A stretch of 64,000 bases of DNA from Apostichopus japonicus (taxonomy: Eukaryota; Echinodermata; Holothuroidea; Aspidochirotida; Stichopodidae). A program made the translations under genes and the position numbers. Of this stretch, positions 33,732-46,877 are shown piece by piece. The notes below the pieces were generated by a model. It saw only the letters and a program-made list of their open reading frames with translations, was not told the origin of the DNA and searched no databases. Location: contig NC_092582.1 in assembly GCF_037975245.1 (NCBI RefSeq), forward strand, positions 21,602,577-21,666,576. Direction: 5' to 3'. Position 1 is the first letter of the stretch, and each line of letters opens with the position of its first letter.

Positions 33732-35347
33732 ATGGTAAGTATAGTATTGGTTACTACATCGCAGGTTCATTCATTATTTCATGCTTTGTAATGTTATCAG
33801 TCATTGCCGACTTTGCAATCTGCTGTCCCCATCATAATTTTGCAAGGTCGGTATAAGAGTGACTCCATAGTTTTCCCTTTTGGGAAACCAAAAAGGAGAG
33901 AGGCAAGCAATGTCCTTAGGACCCCAAAGGATTTATTTCTAGCGATATTAATGCAGCTGCATCCGTATTTGACGTATAGCGTCCAATGATATCAAAACAG
34001 TTGGCCGCACACTACATTGGTAGTTAGGGTTTGCATTTGGGTCAGTGTTTCTAACCCTAATTATTCTAAGCCTTACCCATATCATCAAAACAGTTGGCCA
34101 CACATTGTCGCGTTACTGTCTAAAGTGTTCGGTGTCAATGACATAATATATCTCTATATCTTTATATAAAAAAAGAAGAAGCATATAGTGGCGCAATGTG
34201 TTTGACTAACCAACCATCATATATACATTTCGTACAATATCGAGCTTAACCGCGATTATCCTATGCAATTTCAGTCTTGTTATCAGTGAAATCTATGATT
34301 ACACGCTAAAGCGCTTAATTTATTTGGAATAGTTACAGGTTTTTATGAAAGTTTTCAATTGTTAATGCTCACAGTAATATATGTAACTGTACGAGATGTT
34401 TCACGCTACAGTGAGATCAGTTCACATGAGTAATGGACAATTAATTCTGAAGGCAATAAATCAGGCAGTAGGTTACTGTGGTATTTGTGACCTATACACT
34501 GCGAAGAACTTTTGTTTGTAAATACAATTGGCATGGACAACATAAAAGGGTAAAGTTGGCGAAGTAGAACTGAATCCCCAGACATCTTTTCAATCAAGTT
34601 GATCAGGTTTGGTATATTTTAGTTATTGGAAGCGTTCTCCCTATCAACGAATCACTTATAGACACCAAGAAGTCTTAGACTATAAATGCTGTTCCAAAAA
34701 CAAGGAAAGTATTAATGTTAAACTGGTACTCTTTGGTATTATTTAGTATTGTGATTTCTTTTCAGAATCTTCAAACATTGACAGCTTTGTGTGTAATCGC
34801 TGGTGCCATATGGACTGGGTCTGAAGCGGCTGCTGTTCCTACTGGTTCTCTCCCGAAGGTTGGCGAGTGTTCCTTTCCCGACAACGAAGCTTATAATCGC
34901 TTCGTAGAAACCAGATCATCTTATTACCCGTTCGAACCCGTTTATGGAGTTCAACTATTTAATGAAACAGAGAGCCAACGTCGTGAAATCAACGAAGAGA
35001 CGAATCCCTATGGCAGTGATGCAACCAAACTAGAGAACTGCCCGGCTGGCCAGAAACCTTCATCCATCTACAAAACCAATCCTGCTGTTGGTGGTACATG
35101 CCCCTGGACATACGACATTGACCATGATGCAGATAGAATCCCCACTACCATCGGTGTTGCCAGGTGCCTTTGCGACCAAGGCTGCTTGGACCCATTGACC
35201 AGCAAACCGCGTAATGACTTGGTTTGTCGTGCAGTGAAGTACAATATGAAAGTGCTCTACCGGGAAGGTTGCAGCAACGGACTATATCAATACAGATCAT
35301 CCACGCTCGAAGTACCTGTTGCTTGCACATGTATGCGTTTAAGCTAA
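33732..35347 (+). CDS. Interleukin-17-like cytokine, copy 2
   Basis: Exon 1 ATG 33732-33734 before GTAAGT; exon 2 34766-35347 after TTTTCAG. The 194-aa precursor differs from copy 1 at Ala8 for Thr (signal peptide) and Asp86 for Glu (mature chain). All ten mature cysteines, CPW, DR-x-P and the terminal C-T-C are kept. It has its own TATA-like box (33574) and the same splice sites, so it looks functional. Confidence 0.9.
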
Positions 35348-37055
35348 GAAGTAAGTTTAACAAGTCTTTAAGTATTTATAGCTATACAAGTACTATTCGT
35401 GCAATTGGTTCCCCAATGTAACTTCTGTTTTCGTTTCATTTTACTCAGACTATAGTACTAAGATTGCGTAAAAGGTTTTTTAACCATCTTTCTTTAAAGC
35501 GATTCTTAAAATCAAGCAAACTTAAAAATATAACGAGAAATGAATGACATGATAAACGTTCTAAATATATAACATATCGTCAATCGGTCGGCTCGTTCTT
35601 ATCACCAGTATTTAAAGCTAGAATACCCCCCCCCCCCCCCATACACATGGCATAATACAACTCCATTGTAAATCATGTAGTTTGTTGCGGTTGTGCAATG
35701 GCGATATGTCTTACTGCTCATATCTTCTAAGAAAATGACACAATATTGAATTACATTCAAAAGGGCAATGACGAATATGCAGGTATTGTATAAGCTATAG
35801 GGTTATTTAAGTAATTGAATATTTTTGTCATTAGACCGTAACTCTAAGACAATCAAAGTGGTTTGCGTCTTGTAATTCTCAAAGATATTTTTGAATATAA
35901 TAGAAATGATAAACTATATTAAAAGCGCGCATCGCAACATTTTCGATACTTGAAACTGTTTGTTTGAATCGCATGTGTATTGTAGCGGTGTGGTGTGACA
36001 GGGGCGATATATATACTTTTACAGGTTATAGGAAAGTAACTAGTCGTTTTGAAGTATAGCAAAAGCTGCTTTAAAATTAATGTAAGCCACATTTACTTTG
36101 ATGACGTCAGTAGTATATTAGCCATTCTTTGGAAAGTTATTCTTTATATATAAATATGAGTAATGTGCTATGCACGAATAAAGTCCCTCTTACAGAGGAT
36201 GCAATATTTATGATTATTTATATCTTTCTTCTGCTAGATTAGAATATAGATGTCTCTATTTAATATTATAGTCCTATAACACAGACACTTGACCAGTTCG
36301 ATTCTTCTACATAGGAACTAAAACTCATAAATATTTCCGATTAGGTTTTTACTCTTACACCTCACTGTTATAATTTATTTTACAACACTACTATAGGTTT
36401 ACACAATTCCCCTAACAAAAAGTTCATGTCAATTACGGCTTTTTTTCCCTGAGTGCATAATATCATTCGTGTAATCTACGGATACCCGTTTGGTCCTATA
36501 CAGTTCTATAGACTTCCCTTCAATTCCCTTTCCTCTCCCTTTTCTCCGTCGTATTGCCACATCTACTCCCGTGGAATGCTGGACTGACTCGCATTATTTA
36601 TCGCCCCGGATGTAAATATTTTAGCAGAGGCCTTTACTACATTTCTTTTACCATGGTGATTTCAGTATTCTAATCCTAATTATTCATAAGATTCATTTCT
36701 CTTAATAATCATTTCAGCTATAGCAAAACATAGTCACATTTTACTCTATTTATTGACATACAAGTTATACGTAATCCATTTCAAATAACTTTATCATTTA
36801 TTTAATTTAATTTTAAGTAAATGTATATCCTCGTTGAAAACATTTGAAAGCCTGCAGAAGTTATGGCGATATTTAAGAGTTACAGTAATTGAAAAAGAAA
36901 TGTCTGCATGTTAAAAAAAACCCACAATATCTGTGGTTTTTAGTTCTAGATCTTTGTATATGGTGGCACTTACGTACTTCTGTTGCATAATATTTCCCAC
37001 AAGTTACTCAACCTCAGTGAATCTAGTGGCAAGTCGCACGAGTGCTTAGTCTATT

Positions 37056-37083
37056 CAGGGAGTTGTTCCATAACAACTCCCTG
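37056..37083 (+). repeat. 28-bp perfect hairpin insertion, unit 2
   Basis: Identical to the unit 1 palindrome, with the same flanking GTCTATTCA copies. Confidence 0.85.
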
Positions 37084-38028
37084 GTCTATTCATTGACCAC
37101 GTTTTACCTATAGTTCCTAACATGAACGGTTATGTGTGCCTGAAAACCCATTGTTTGATTGCGCTCAGTACCTGGTGAGAACCTGCTATGACAATGGTTT
37201 CTGTTGTCCTTGACAGCATCAAAAATAAAAGATATGAATGCTAAAAAATAAGATTTTTGGGCGACGATAAAGAGTCGATGACGTCATATGATCTAAATAG
37301 ATCAGTTCATTATTTGACGTCAGATTTTTAAGGTCGATTTTGTTGGTTCACTGAGTAAATCATGCATACACCTGACACCTCGTCATGAGGGACAATATAT
37401 GCATTGATCTACGTTATAATGTATCATCACTTTACCAGTTGCGGTCATTGATGACGTCATATTTGACCTTCTGGTTGACCTTACCTTTCTTATATTGTTA
37501 GAAACTGTTGCCATCTATACTGTATGTGAACCTTGGGTGTTTTATGTAGCTATATTTTTTTTTTTGCATTTATAGACTGTATTTATTAAAAGCAAGCAAT
37601 GTAGAATATAAATTTGAGACTGCGTGGGGCAGAAATTTAGTCAATTCAGCGAAGAAATTCTTTCCAATATTCATCGCAACGCATGTTTTAGAAAACACTT
37701 TTAAAGCATAAAGTTGTTTGTACCATGAAAGCTTTTTGATAAATTTAATAATGAGCTCGTAATAAATTTGGGAATACAGTTACATTTTGCCTCGTTCGTT
37801 TTCAATATTTGATTAAAAAAGTATCATATTCATTTCATTGATAAAACAGTAATCATTAATAAAATGATCAAACTTTGATTGATAAATTGATGAACATTTC
37901 GTTTATTATAGGGGTGATCACTTGGTTGAATGATCAATGATCGTATTATTGATAAAGTGATGATCATTTCATCCATACATTTACGGTTGTTCTTGATAAA
38001 CTATGGATCCTTTCATGAAGAAATTTGG

Positions 38029-38477
38029 GGTTAGGAGCTAGGAAGCTTCCAAAAAGTGGAGGGGGGGGGGCGCAACATCAGAGGGGCACTTTCTCATTCC
38101 ACAACCACCGCTCGTTATGCATAAACATGCAGTATGCTATCAATACTGTTATGGTGCACGTGACTCTATCAACTTACATCTGTACCGAGTAGGCGATGCT
38201 AGTAGAATGAGCTGCACCATTGATTTGATTATTTATTGAGATTGTATATACCCTGCTACAAAAAGATATAGGGTGCCATTTTTAAAATAGCATGTTTAGA
38301 CAAAAAATGAATAATTACAATTAAATATTAAAATTAAAATTAACAAAGGCTTAAGATATCCAAAAAGACAGTTCTTCATCAAATGGGCACATTTTATTTG
38401 CCAGTAGGGCACTTTTGCTATTTTGGAAAATAGTTGGGGCACATTTCCCCAGTGCCCCCCCCCCCCCGGCTCCTACC
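38029..38477 (+). mobile_element. G-run-ended inverted-repeat element, unit 2/3 junction segment
   Basis: Same as at 28391, with shorter G and C runs. Confidence 0.6.
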
Positions 38478-40637
38478 TCCTTGGTGAGTGTCAGGGTTAG
38501 GGAAATTACAGTGAAACCGATGATGATGAGCACAAACAAAATTTCACTAGTAAAGTCGTTCTGTGTTTAGTTCTCCTCTGTCTATAAATCACCATCACCA
38601 GGACGGGTATCCGTCCCCAACTCATGGAACTCTCAAGAGAAAGAACAGATTACAATTTCTTTGATCGAATCATTCGATTACTTCGACGTCACTACCACTA
38701 TACTGCAATCCGTTGAATGAAAAGAAGACTTCACTATAACAGTTGGTCAAAATATCGTTACTAATTAAAAACTGAAATGGAACCTTGACCTCAAATATCT
38801 ACCGGGTGGTAGCCTCGAGAGGGTGTTGAAGCCAAGATCTAGACTTCGAAGAACGGGAAGGCCAACTAATGACTATAATCATACACTGTATTCAGTGCAT
38901 ATGGAATTATAGTCTCAAAGAGTCTATACAATGAATCCGAAAGAACCATGGTTACTGGGAAAGTCCGATTTCCCCCATCTTTTCAGGGTGTTCCCTTTCC
39001 AAAATACGATGAAACTTGTAGGTGCGTTTCTTCCCCGGGTGGTAGGTGGGTCGTTTAGAAAACAATCCAAAACGGTCATAATAATTAGTGTTACTTTGTA
39101 CGGGAAAATCCCGACCCTTCTACTTTGGAGCGTTACCATGGTTACTGGGGTAATCCGATTTCACCCATTCTTTCAGGGTACCACCGTTAGGGTGTCCTCT
39201 TTCCACAACTGGATGAAACTTGTAGGTGCGTCTCATTCCAGGGGTGATAGGGGGGTCATTTTGAGAGACAAAATCCGAAAAGGCAAAATAATTAGTGATA
39301 TAGGTTTTTGAACTAAAGGGGAAATGTGTAGGTTTGAATTTTTTATCGTATGGGCTTCTAATAACTTCATTCGACCTTGCCTATATACCCTATACAAAAC
39401 ATACAGCAATTGATGTTCTTCCAATGCACTAAATCTATACTGTTTACCCTTACAAATTCTCCAGACTGATTAAACATTCAACAGACTGATTAAACATTGT
39501 CTTGTTTTTGGTCCAATCGTTATGTCATATGATGGCTTATTCTAACATATTAGAGGTAAGACAATGTATGAAGTTTTAATTAGCTTTTAGCACCGATCAT
39601 TTTCTTCCTTATGCCTGATGATCTTTAACCTCCATTCTAAAGTTATGGTGCAGTCAACCATAATATCTACCTCTAAGCCAGGGTTTCCCTAACTTTATCC
39701 CCCCCCCCCCACGAACCCCTTGTGGATGTCCAGTGACGTATCCAGGAATTTGAATGGGCCGGGGGCATATTTTGCGCTTGATATGGGGAGGAGTCTAAGG
39801 GGAGGGGTGTCCCCTCCCCTTTGAGAAATTTTTGAACAATTGAAGGTCCTTAGATGCGATCTGGTGCAATGTTTTCCCAGTTTCATCATTATCATATGAT
39901 ATCATATTATCAGCAGATTTTATTTCCTGTTTGAATTCTTTTACATGTCCTTTTACATATTATATCAGAAAGACAAACATAGACAAACATAATAATTATT
40001 TATATGAAGCTCGTATCACGTATACGATTGCTAGCTTCATAACATGATGCTAAAGTTGGTCCAGTAACCATAATATCTACCTCTAAGCCTTTTTGGTGGA
40101 AGTGAATATATATGTGGTGTCCAATCAACCATGTTTCTAACGCTAAACAGCTGAATATTTCATAAAATGAAACAGTGACATTTACAATGTTTCCATCATT
40201 TTATAAAATGGTCATGAACGATGGGACATACATACCTCCATATCATAGCTTCATCAAGATTCCACAATGATAGTAATTAGTGGAAGTTGCATAACAACAA
40301 ACCATGATTATTAATTCTCTTAATTCTGTATATTGAGTTTGGAACGATGGCTATGTTCCCCTTGAACTTTAATGAAGAAATACAGCTAGCTACACTTTGT
40401 TCACCTCCTTTAGACTTGTTTATGGCCGCAGAGGGTATAGCTAAGTTTGGGATTTTCCTTGTGCGGGTCCCCATGAATATGGTGTTAGGGTTAATAAAGA
40501 AATACAAACAACTACCTATATTCACCTCTTATAATCTATTCATTTGTCGCAGTGCCCAACTATTATGTTATTAGTAAGTTAGTGAAGTAGTTAGTATATT
40601 GATTTTACTCTTTTGAAATGTAAAATTTATTATAGAG

Positions 40638-40756
40638 CAGGGTTCCCTAACTGGGGTTCATGAACCCCCAGGGGTGCGTGAGTCCATCCCATGGGGTTCG
40701 TGAGACGTTTCTGAAAGTCAAAAATAGATTAGGCCTTCTTTTTGTTGAACTAAAAT
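40638..40756 (+). mobile_element. hAT-type MITE, truncated, unit 3
   Basis: Only the left 119 bp remain after TATAGAG. The right part, with its inverted end, is deleted and the sequence jumps to TTTCCCTCAATAAAG. Confidence 0.75.
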
Positions 40757-40888
40757 TTCCCTCAATAAAGTACAATAGCAATTCCCTCAATAAAGTACAA
40801 TAGCAAGGGGCTTCCCCATTTTCTACCAGGCTGCATCGTGAGCCATTCATGCATCAGCCTACGAGATTGATCTGAAGTGTTACAAAAC

Positions 40889-41789
40889 CATAGGCGTACG
40901 AGGCGGGGGGGGGGGGGGGCAGGGGGCAGAATGCCCCCCAAATTTCCAGAAGACAAGAAATTCGGGCAAAAGTCCTGAAAAATTCGAAACAAAATATTTA
41001 TATATATATATATTAATATGCAGTAGTTTGCCCGAATCTTTTTCAAATTTTTGCCCGACAATTCTGTGGAAAGCGTTTTATGTTATTTGTTTTTGTGACA
41101 TTAATATTAATAAAGGCCTAATGATTTTCTTTATTAAGCATCATGTTGCCCGAATATTTCCGTGTAACACCACCGTAAGCGCAGCTCATCTGCACTATCA
41201 AAAATGTTCTAACTAGTCAACTGTATACCTGGACTTCCCCGACATGAGTGTATATAAGAAACGTTTTGTTCATGGATGGTGGGGGGGGGGTGCCTAGAAG
41301 CCTAGAAGTACAGGTTTATCATATTCTTTGTTATTTTTTATACTTTTTTTGTGAGAAAAATTGCAGTCTCACCCGACACAGCGACATTATCCCGCCTACG
41401 TGTCGTTGAACAATGTATGTTTTTCTGGAGGTAGCTGAGTACTGTATTAAAATAATAAATACGATAACTAAAAAGGAGCTTAAAAAATATACTGTCCTAT
41501 TTTTCCCCTTCAAAGTGATGTTACCATTTTTTCTTCTTCTAATTTACCAAATTTTTTCGGAAGTGTAAATTTCTAAAACGTGAGATTATAAATAAAGAAT
41601 GTTTAGATGCAACTTGCAAGGCCTCAGAAGTGCCATTTCCGGCAATCTGAGAGGCATTTTTTGCCAAAAAGTTTCTTATACGCTACGCGCCAACCGATCG
41701 TGGCGCTCCGCTTAGATAGGGTCACGGGAACTTTCGGGCACAAAAGTTTCTGCACCCACCCCAAACTGAAATGGTCCCGTACGCCTATG
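40889..41789 (+). mobile_element. CATAGGCGTACG inverted-repeat element, unit 3
   Basis: Ends CATAGGCGTACG and CGTACGCCTATG, with perfect TACAAAAC duplications on both sides (40881-40888 and 41790-41797). Confidence 0.83.
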
Positions 41790-42627
41790 TACAAAACGGT
41801 CATGTATTTGTTCTTCCTCTTATGATCAAATATCACTGTTGTATTTGTTCTGTCAATTGTTAAAAGTCATAATACGAGCCACGGGTATTGACTATTCATT
41901 GGGGAGAAGAAAATAAGTGGTGTTATTTATCAGATGATCACTATGTATTAATTACAGCTTTAAACACTATAGATTCCGGCTACGATCATCCGCACATGTT
42001 TGCCCAAAGACAAACTTTGACAATATATAACTTGGCGCGTGAATGTAGATAGGTTATAAAGCCCACGTGGTGGTTTTAGGGGATTTACAAAAATCTGTTT
42101 CAGGAATCAAAGTGTATGATTACAATGCACGTTATGTATGTTCTCGCGACAATCATGCGTCTGTGGTTAACAATAAAGGAAAACAAACCACCAAATATTG
42201 TGTACTTGCCTATCATGAAGGGGGGGGGGGGGTCTTGTTCCTTTCTTCTGGTATATATAGTAACTGTCATAACATTTTCAACAAAAAAAGTTGCAACTAG
42301 AAGGAAAACTCAACGAGGATATTAAGGAAATGAAATGTGTATTGGAAAAAGAAGACAAATAAGAAGGGAAAATCACATCTGCGTTGTAAGATCCTGTTAA
42401 TATCTCATGATTAAAAGATTCTATACAAACAACTTAAAATGAAAAGAAAAAGAAGGACGGGAGCAAGCCTATATATTCATCTGTGAATCCAAGTTCCAAT
42501 CATTCACATACCTAACTTCACATCACCACAGTAGAATCACCAAGGAGAAGAGATCTGGATAATTCTGTAAAAAAATATTTACAAAATTGCAAACTAGAAA
42601 TCGAAGAGAATCCAAGCTGTATACATC

Positions 42628-44231
42628 ATGGTAAGTATAGTATTGGTTACTACATCGCAGGTTCATTCATTATTTCATGCTTTGTAATGTTATCAGTCAT
42701 TGCCGACTTTGCAATCTGCTGTCCCCATCATAATTTTGCAAGGTCGTTATAAGAGTGACTCCATAGTTTTCCCTTTTGGGAAACCAAAAAGGAGAGAGGC
42801 AAGCAATGTCCTTAGGACCCCAAAGGATTTATTTCTAGCGATATTAATGCAGCTGCATCCGTATTTGACGTATAGCGTCCAATAATATCAAAACAGTTGT
42901 CCGCACACTACATTGGTAGTTAGGGTAGCATTTGGGTCAGTGTTTCTAACCCTAATTATTCTAAACCTTACCCATATCATCAAAACAGTTGGCCACACAT
43001 TGTCGCATTACTGTCTAAAGTGTTCGGTGTCAATGACATAATATATCTCTTAAAAAAGAAGAAGCATATAGTGGCGCAATGTGTTTGACTAACCAACCAT
43101 CATATATACATTTCGTACAATATCGAGCTTAACCGCGATTATCCTATGCAATTTCAGTCTTGTTATCAGTGAAATCTATGATTACACGCTAAAGCGCTTA
43201 ATTTATTTGGAATAGTTACAGGTTTTTATGAAAGTTTTCAATTGTTAATGCTCACAGCAATATATAAACTGTATACGAGATGTTTCACGCTACAGTGAGA
43301 TCAGTTCACATGAGTAATGGACAATTAATTCTGAAGGCAATAAATCAGGCAGTAGGTTACTGTGGTATTTGTGACCTATACACTGCGAAGAACTTTTGTT
43401 TGTAAATACAATTGGCATGGACAACATAAAAGGGTAAAGTTGGCGAAGTAGAACTGAATCCCCAGACATCTTTTCAATCAAGTTGATCAGGTTTGGTATA
43501 TTTTAGTTATTGGAAGCGTTCTCACTATCAACGAATCACTTATAGACACCAAGAAGTCTTAGACTATAAATGCTGTTCCAAAAACAAGGAAAGTATTAAT
43601 GTTAAACTGGTACTCTTTGGTATTATTTAGTATTGTGATTTCTTTTCAGAATCTTCAAACATTTACAACTTTGTGTGTAATCGCTGGTGCCATATGGACT
43701 GGGTCTGAAGCGGCTGCTGTTCCTACTGGTTCTCTCCCGAAGGTTGGCGAGTGTTCCTTTCCCGACAACGAAGCTTATAATCGCTTCGTAGAAACCAGAT
43801 CATCTTATTACCCGTTCGAACCCGTTTATGGAGTTCAACTGTTCAATGAAACAGAGAGCCAGCGTCGTGAAATCAACGAAGAGACGAATCCCTATGGCAG
43901 TGATGCAACCAAACTAGAGAACTGCCCGGCTGGCCAGAAACCTTCATCCATCTACAGAACCAATCCTGCTGTTGGTGGTACATGCCCCTGGACATACGAT
44001 ATTGACCATGATGCAGATAGAATCCCCACTACCATCGGTGTTGCCAGGTGCCTTTGCGACCAAGGCTGCTTGGACCCATTGACCAGCAAACCGCGCAATG
44101 ACTTGGTTTGTCGCGCAGTCAAGTACAATATGAAAGTGCTCTACCGGGAAGGTTGCAGCAACGGACTATATCAATACAGATCATCTACGCTCGAAGTACC
44201 TGTTGCTTGCACATGTATGCGTTTAAGCTAA
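42628..44231 (+). CDS. Interleukin-17-like cytokine, copy 3
   Basis: Exon 1 ATG 42628-42630 before GTAAGT; exon 2 43650-44231. Compared with copy 1 the 194-aa precursor has Phe6 for Leu (signal peptide), Asp86 for Glu and Arg104 for Lys in the mature chain. The cysteine framework is unchanged. TATA-like box at 42470. Confidence 0.9.
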
Positions 44232-46429
44232 GAAGTAAGTTTAACAAGTCTTTAAGTATTTATAGCTATACAAGTATTATTCGTGCAATTGGTTCCCCAA
44301 TGTAACTTCTGTTTTTGTTTCATTTTACTCAGACTATAGTACTAAGATTGCGTAAAAGGTTTTTTAACCATCTTTCTTTAAAGCGATTCTTAAAATCAAG
44401 CAAACTTAAAAATATAACGAGAAATGAATGACATGATAAACGTTCTAAATATATAACATATCGTCAATCGGTCGGCTCGTTCTTATCACCAGTATTTAAA
44501 GCTAGAATACCCCCCCCCCCCCTCCATACACATGGCATAATACATCTCCATTGTAAATCATGTAGTTTGTTGCGGTTGTGCAATGGCGATATGTCTTACT
44601 GCTCATATCTTCTAAGAAAATGACACAATATTGAATTACATTCAAAAGGGCAATGACGAACATGCAGGTATTGTATAAGCTATAGGGTTATTTAAGTAAT
44701 TGAATATTTTTGTCATTAGACCGTAACTCTAAGACAATCAAAGTGGTTTGCGTCTTGTAATTCTCAAAGATATTTTTGAATATAATAGAAATGATAAACT
44801 ATATTAAAAGCGCGCATCGCAACATTTTCGATACTTGAAACTGTTTGTTTGAATCGCATGTGTATTGTAGCGGTGTGGTGTGACAGGGGCGATATATATA
44901 CTTTTACAGGTTATAGGAAAGTAACTAGTCGTTTTGAAGTATAAAAAAAGCTGCTTTAAAATTAATGTAAGCCACATTTACTTTGATGACGTCAGTAGTA
45001 TATTAGCCAGTTCTTGGAAAGTTATTCTTTATATATAAATATGAGTAATGTGCTATGCACGAATAAAGTCCCTCTTACAGAGGATGCAATATTTATGAAT
45101 ATTTATATCTTTCTTCTGCTAGATTAGAATATAGATGTCTCTATTTAATATTATAGTCCTATAACACAGACACTTGACCAGTTCGATTCTTCTACATAGG
45201 AACTAAAACTCATAAATATTTCCGATTAGGTTTTTACTCTTACACCTCACTGTTATAATTTATTTTACAACACTACTATAGGTTTACACAATTCCCCTAA
45301 CAAAAAGTTCATGTCAATTACGGCTTTTTTTCCCTGAGTGCATAATATCATTCGTGTAATCTACGGATACCCGATCGGTCCTATATACAGTTCCATAGAC
45401 TTCCCTTCAATTCCCTTTTCCCCGTCATATTGCCACATCTACTCCCGTGGAATGCTGGACTGACTCGCATTATTTATCGCCCCGGATGTAAATATTTTAG
45501 CAGAGGTCTTTACTACATTTCTTTTATCATGGTGATTTCAGTATTCTAATCCTAATTATTCATAAGATTCATTTCTCTTAATAATCATTTAAGCTATAGC
45601 AAAACATAGTCACACTTTACTCTATTTATTGACATACAAGTTATACGTAATCCATTTTCAAATACGATAAAGAGTCGATGACGTCATATGATCTAAATAG
45701 ATCAGTTCATTATTTGACGTCAGATTTTTAAGGTCGATTTTGTTGGTTCACTGAGTAAATCATGCATACACCTGACACCTCGTCATGAGGGACAATATAT
45801 GCATTGATCTACGTTATAATGTATCATCACTTTATCAGTTGCGGTCATTGATGACGTCATATTTTTTTAACTTCTGGTTGACCTTACCTTTCATATATTG
45901 TTAGAAACTGTTGCCATCTATACTGTATGTGAACCTTGGGTGTTTTATGTAGCTATATCTTTTTTGGCATTTATAGACTGTATTTATTAAAAGCAAGCAA
46001 TGTAGAATATATATTTGAGACTGCGTGGGGCAGAAATTTAGTCAATTCAGCGAAGAAATTCTTTCCAATATTCATCGCAACGCATGTTTTAGAAGACACT
46101 TTTAAAGCATAAAGTTGTTTTTATCATGAATGCTTTTTGATAAATTTAATAATGAGCTCGTAATAAATTTGGGAATACAGTTACATTTTGCCTCGTTCGT
46201 TTTCAATATTTGATTAAAAAAGTATCATATTCATTTCATTGATAAAACAGTGATCATTAATAAAATGATCAAACTTTTATTGATAAATTGATGAACATTT
46301 CGTTTATTATAGGGGTGATAACTTGGTTAAATGATCAATGATCATATTATTGATAAAGTGATGATAATTTCATCCATACATTTACGGTTGTTCTTGATAA
46401 ACTATGGATCCTTTCATGAAGAAATTTGG

Positions 46430-46877
46430 GGTTAGGAGCTAGGAAGCTTCCAAAAAGTGGAGGGGGGGGGGGGCGCAACATCAGAGGGGCACTTTCTCAT
46501 TCCACAACCACCGCTCGTTATGCATAAACATGCAGTATGCTATCAATACTGTTATGGTGCACGTGACTCTATCAACTTACATCTGTACCGAGTAGGCGAT
46601 GCTAGTAGAATGAGCTGCACCATTGATTTGATTATTTATTGAGATTGTATATACCGTGCTACAAAAAGATATAGGATGCCATTTTTAAAATAGCATGTTT
46701 AGACAAAAAATGAATAATTACAATTAAATATTAAAATTAAAATTAACAAAGGCTTAAGATATCCAAAAAGACAGTTCTTCATCAAAGGGGCACATTTTAT
46801 TTGCCAGTAGGGCACTTTTGCTATTTTGGAAAATAGTTGGGGCACATTTCCCCAGTGCCCCCCCCCCGGCTCCTACC
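46430..46877 (+). mobile_element. G-run-ended inverted-repeat element, unit 3/4 junction segment
   Basis: Same family as at 28391 and 38029, with the shortest C run of the three. Confidence 0.6.

Larger units (their letters stand above)
29309..38944 (+). repeat. IL-17 array unit 2 (9.6 kb)
   Basis: Same order as unit 1. It has an extra duplication of about 290 bp at the hAT-type MITE 3' end (two ends, 31537 and 31830), as in unit 4. Carries the IL-17 gene at 33732-35347. Confidence 0.87.
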
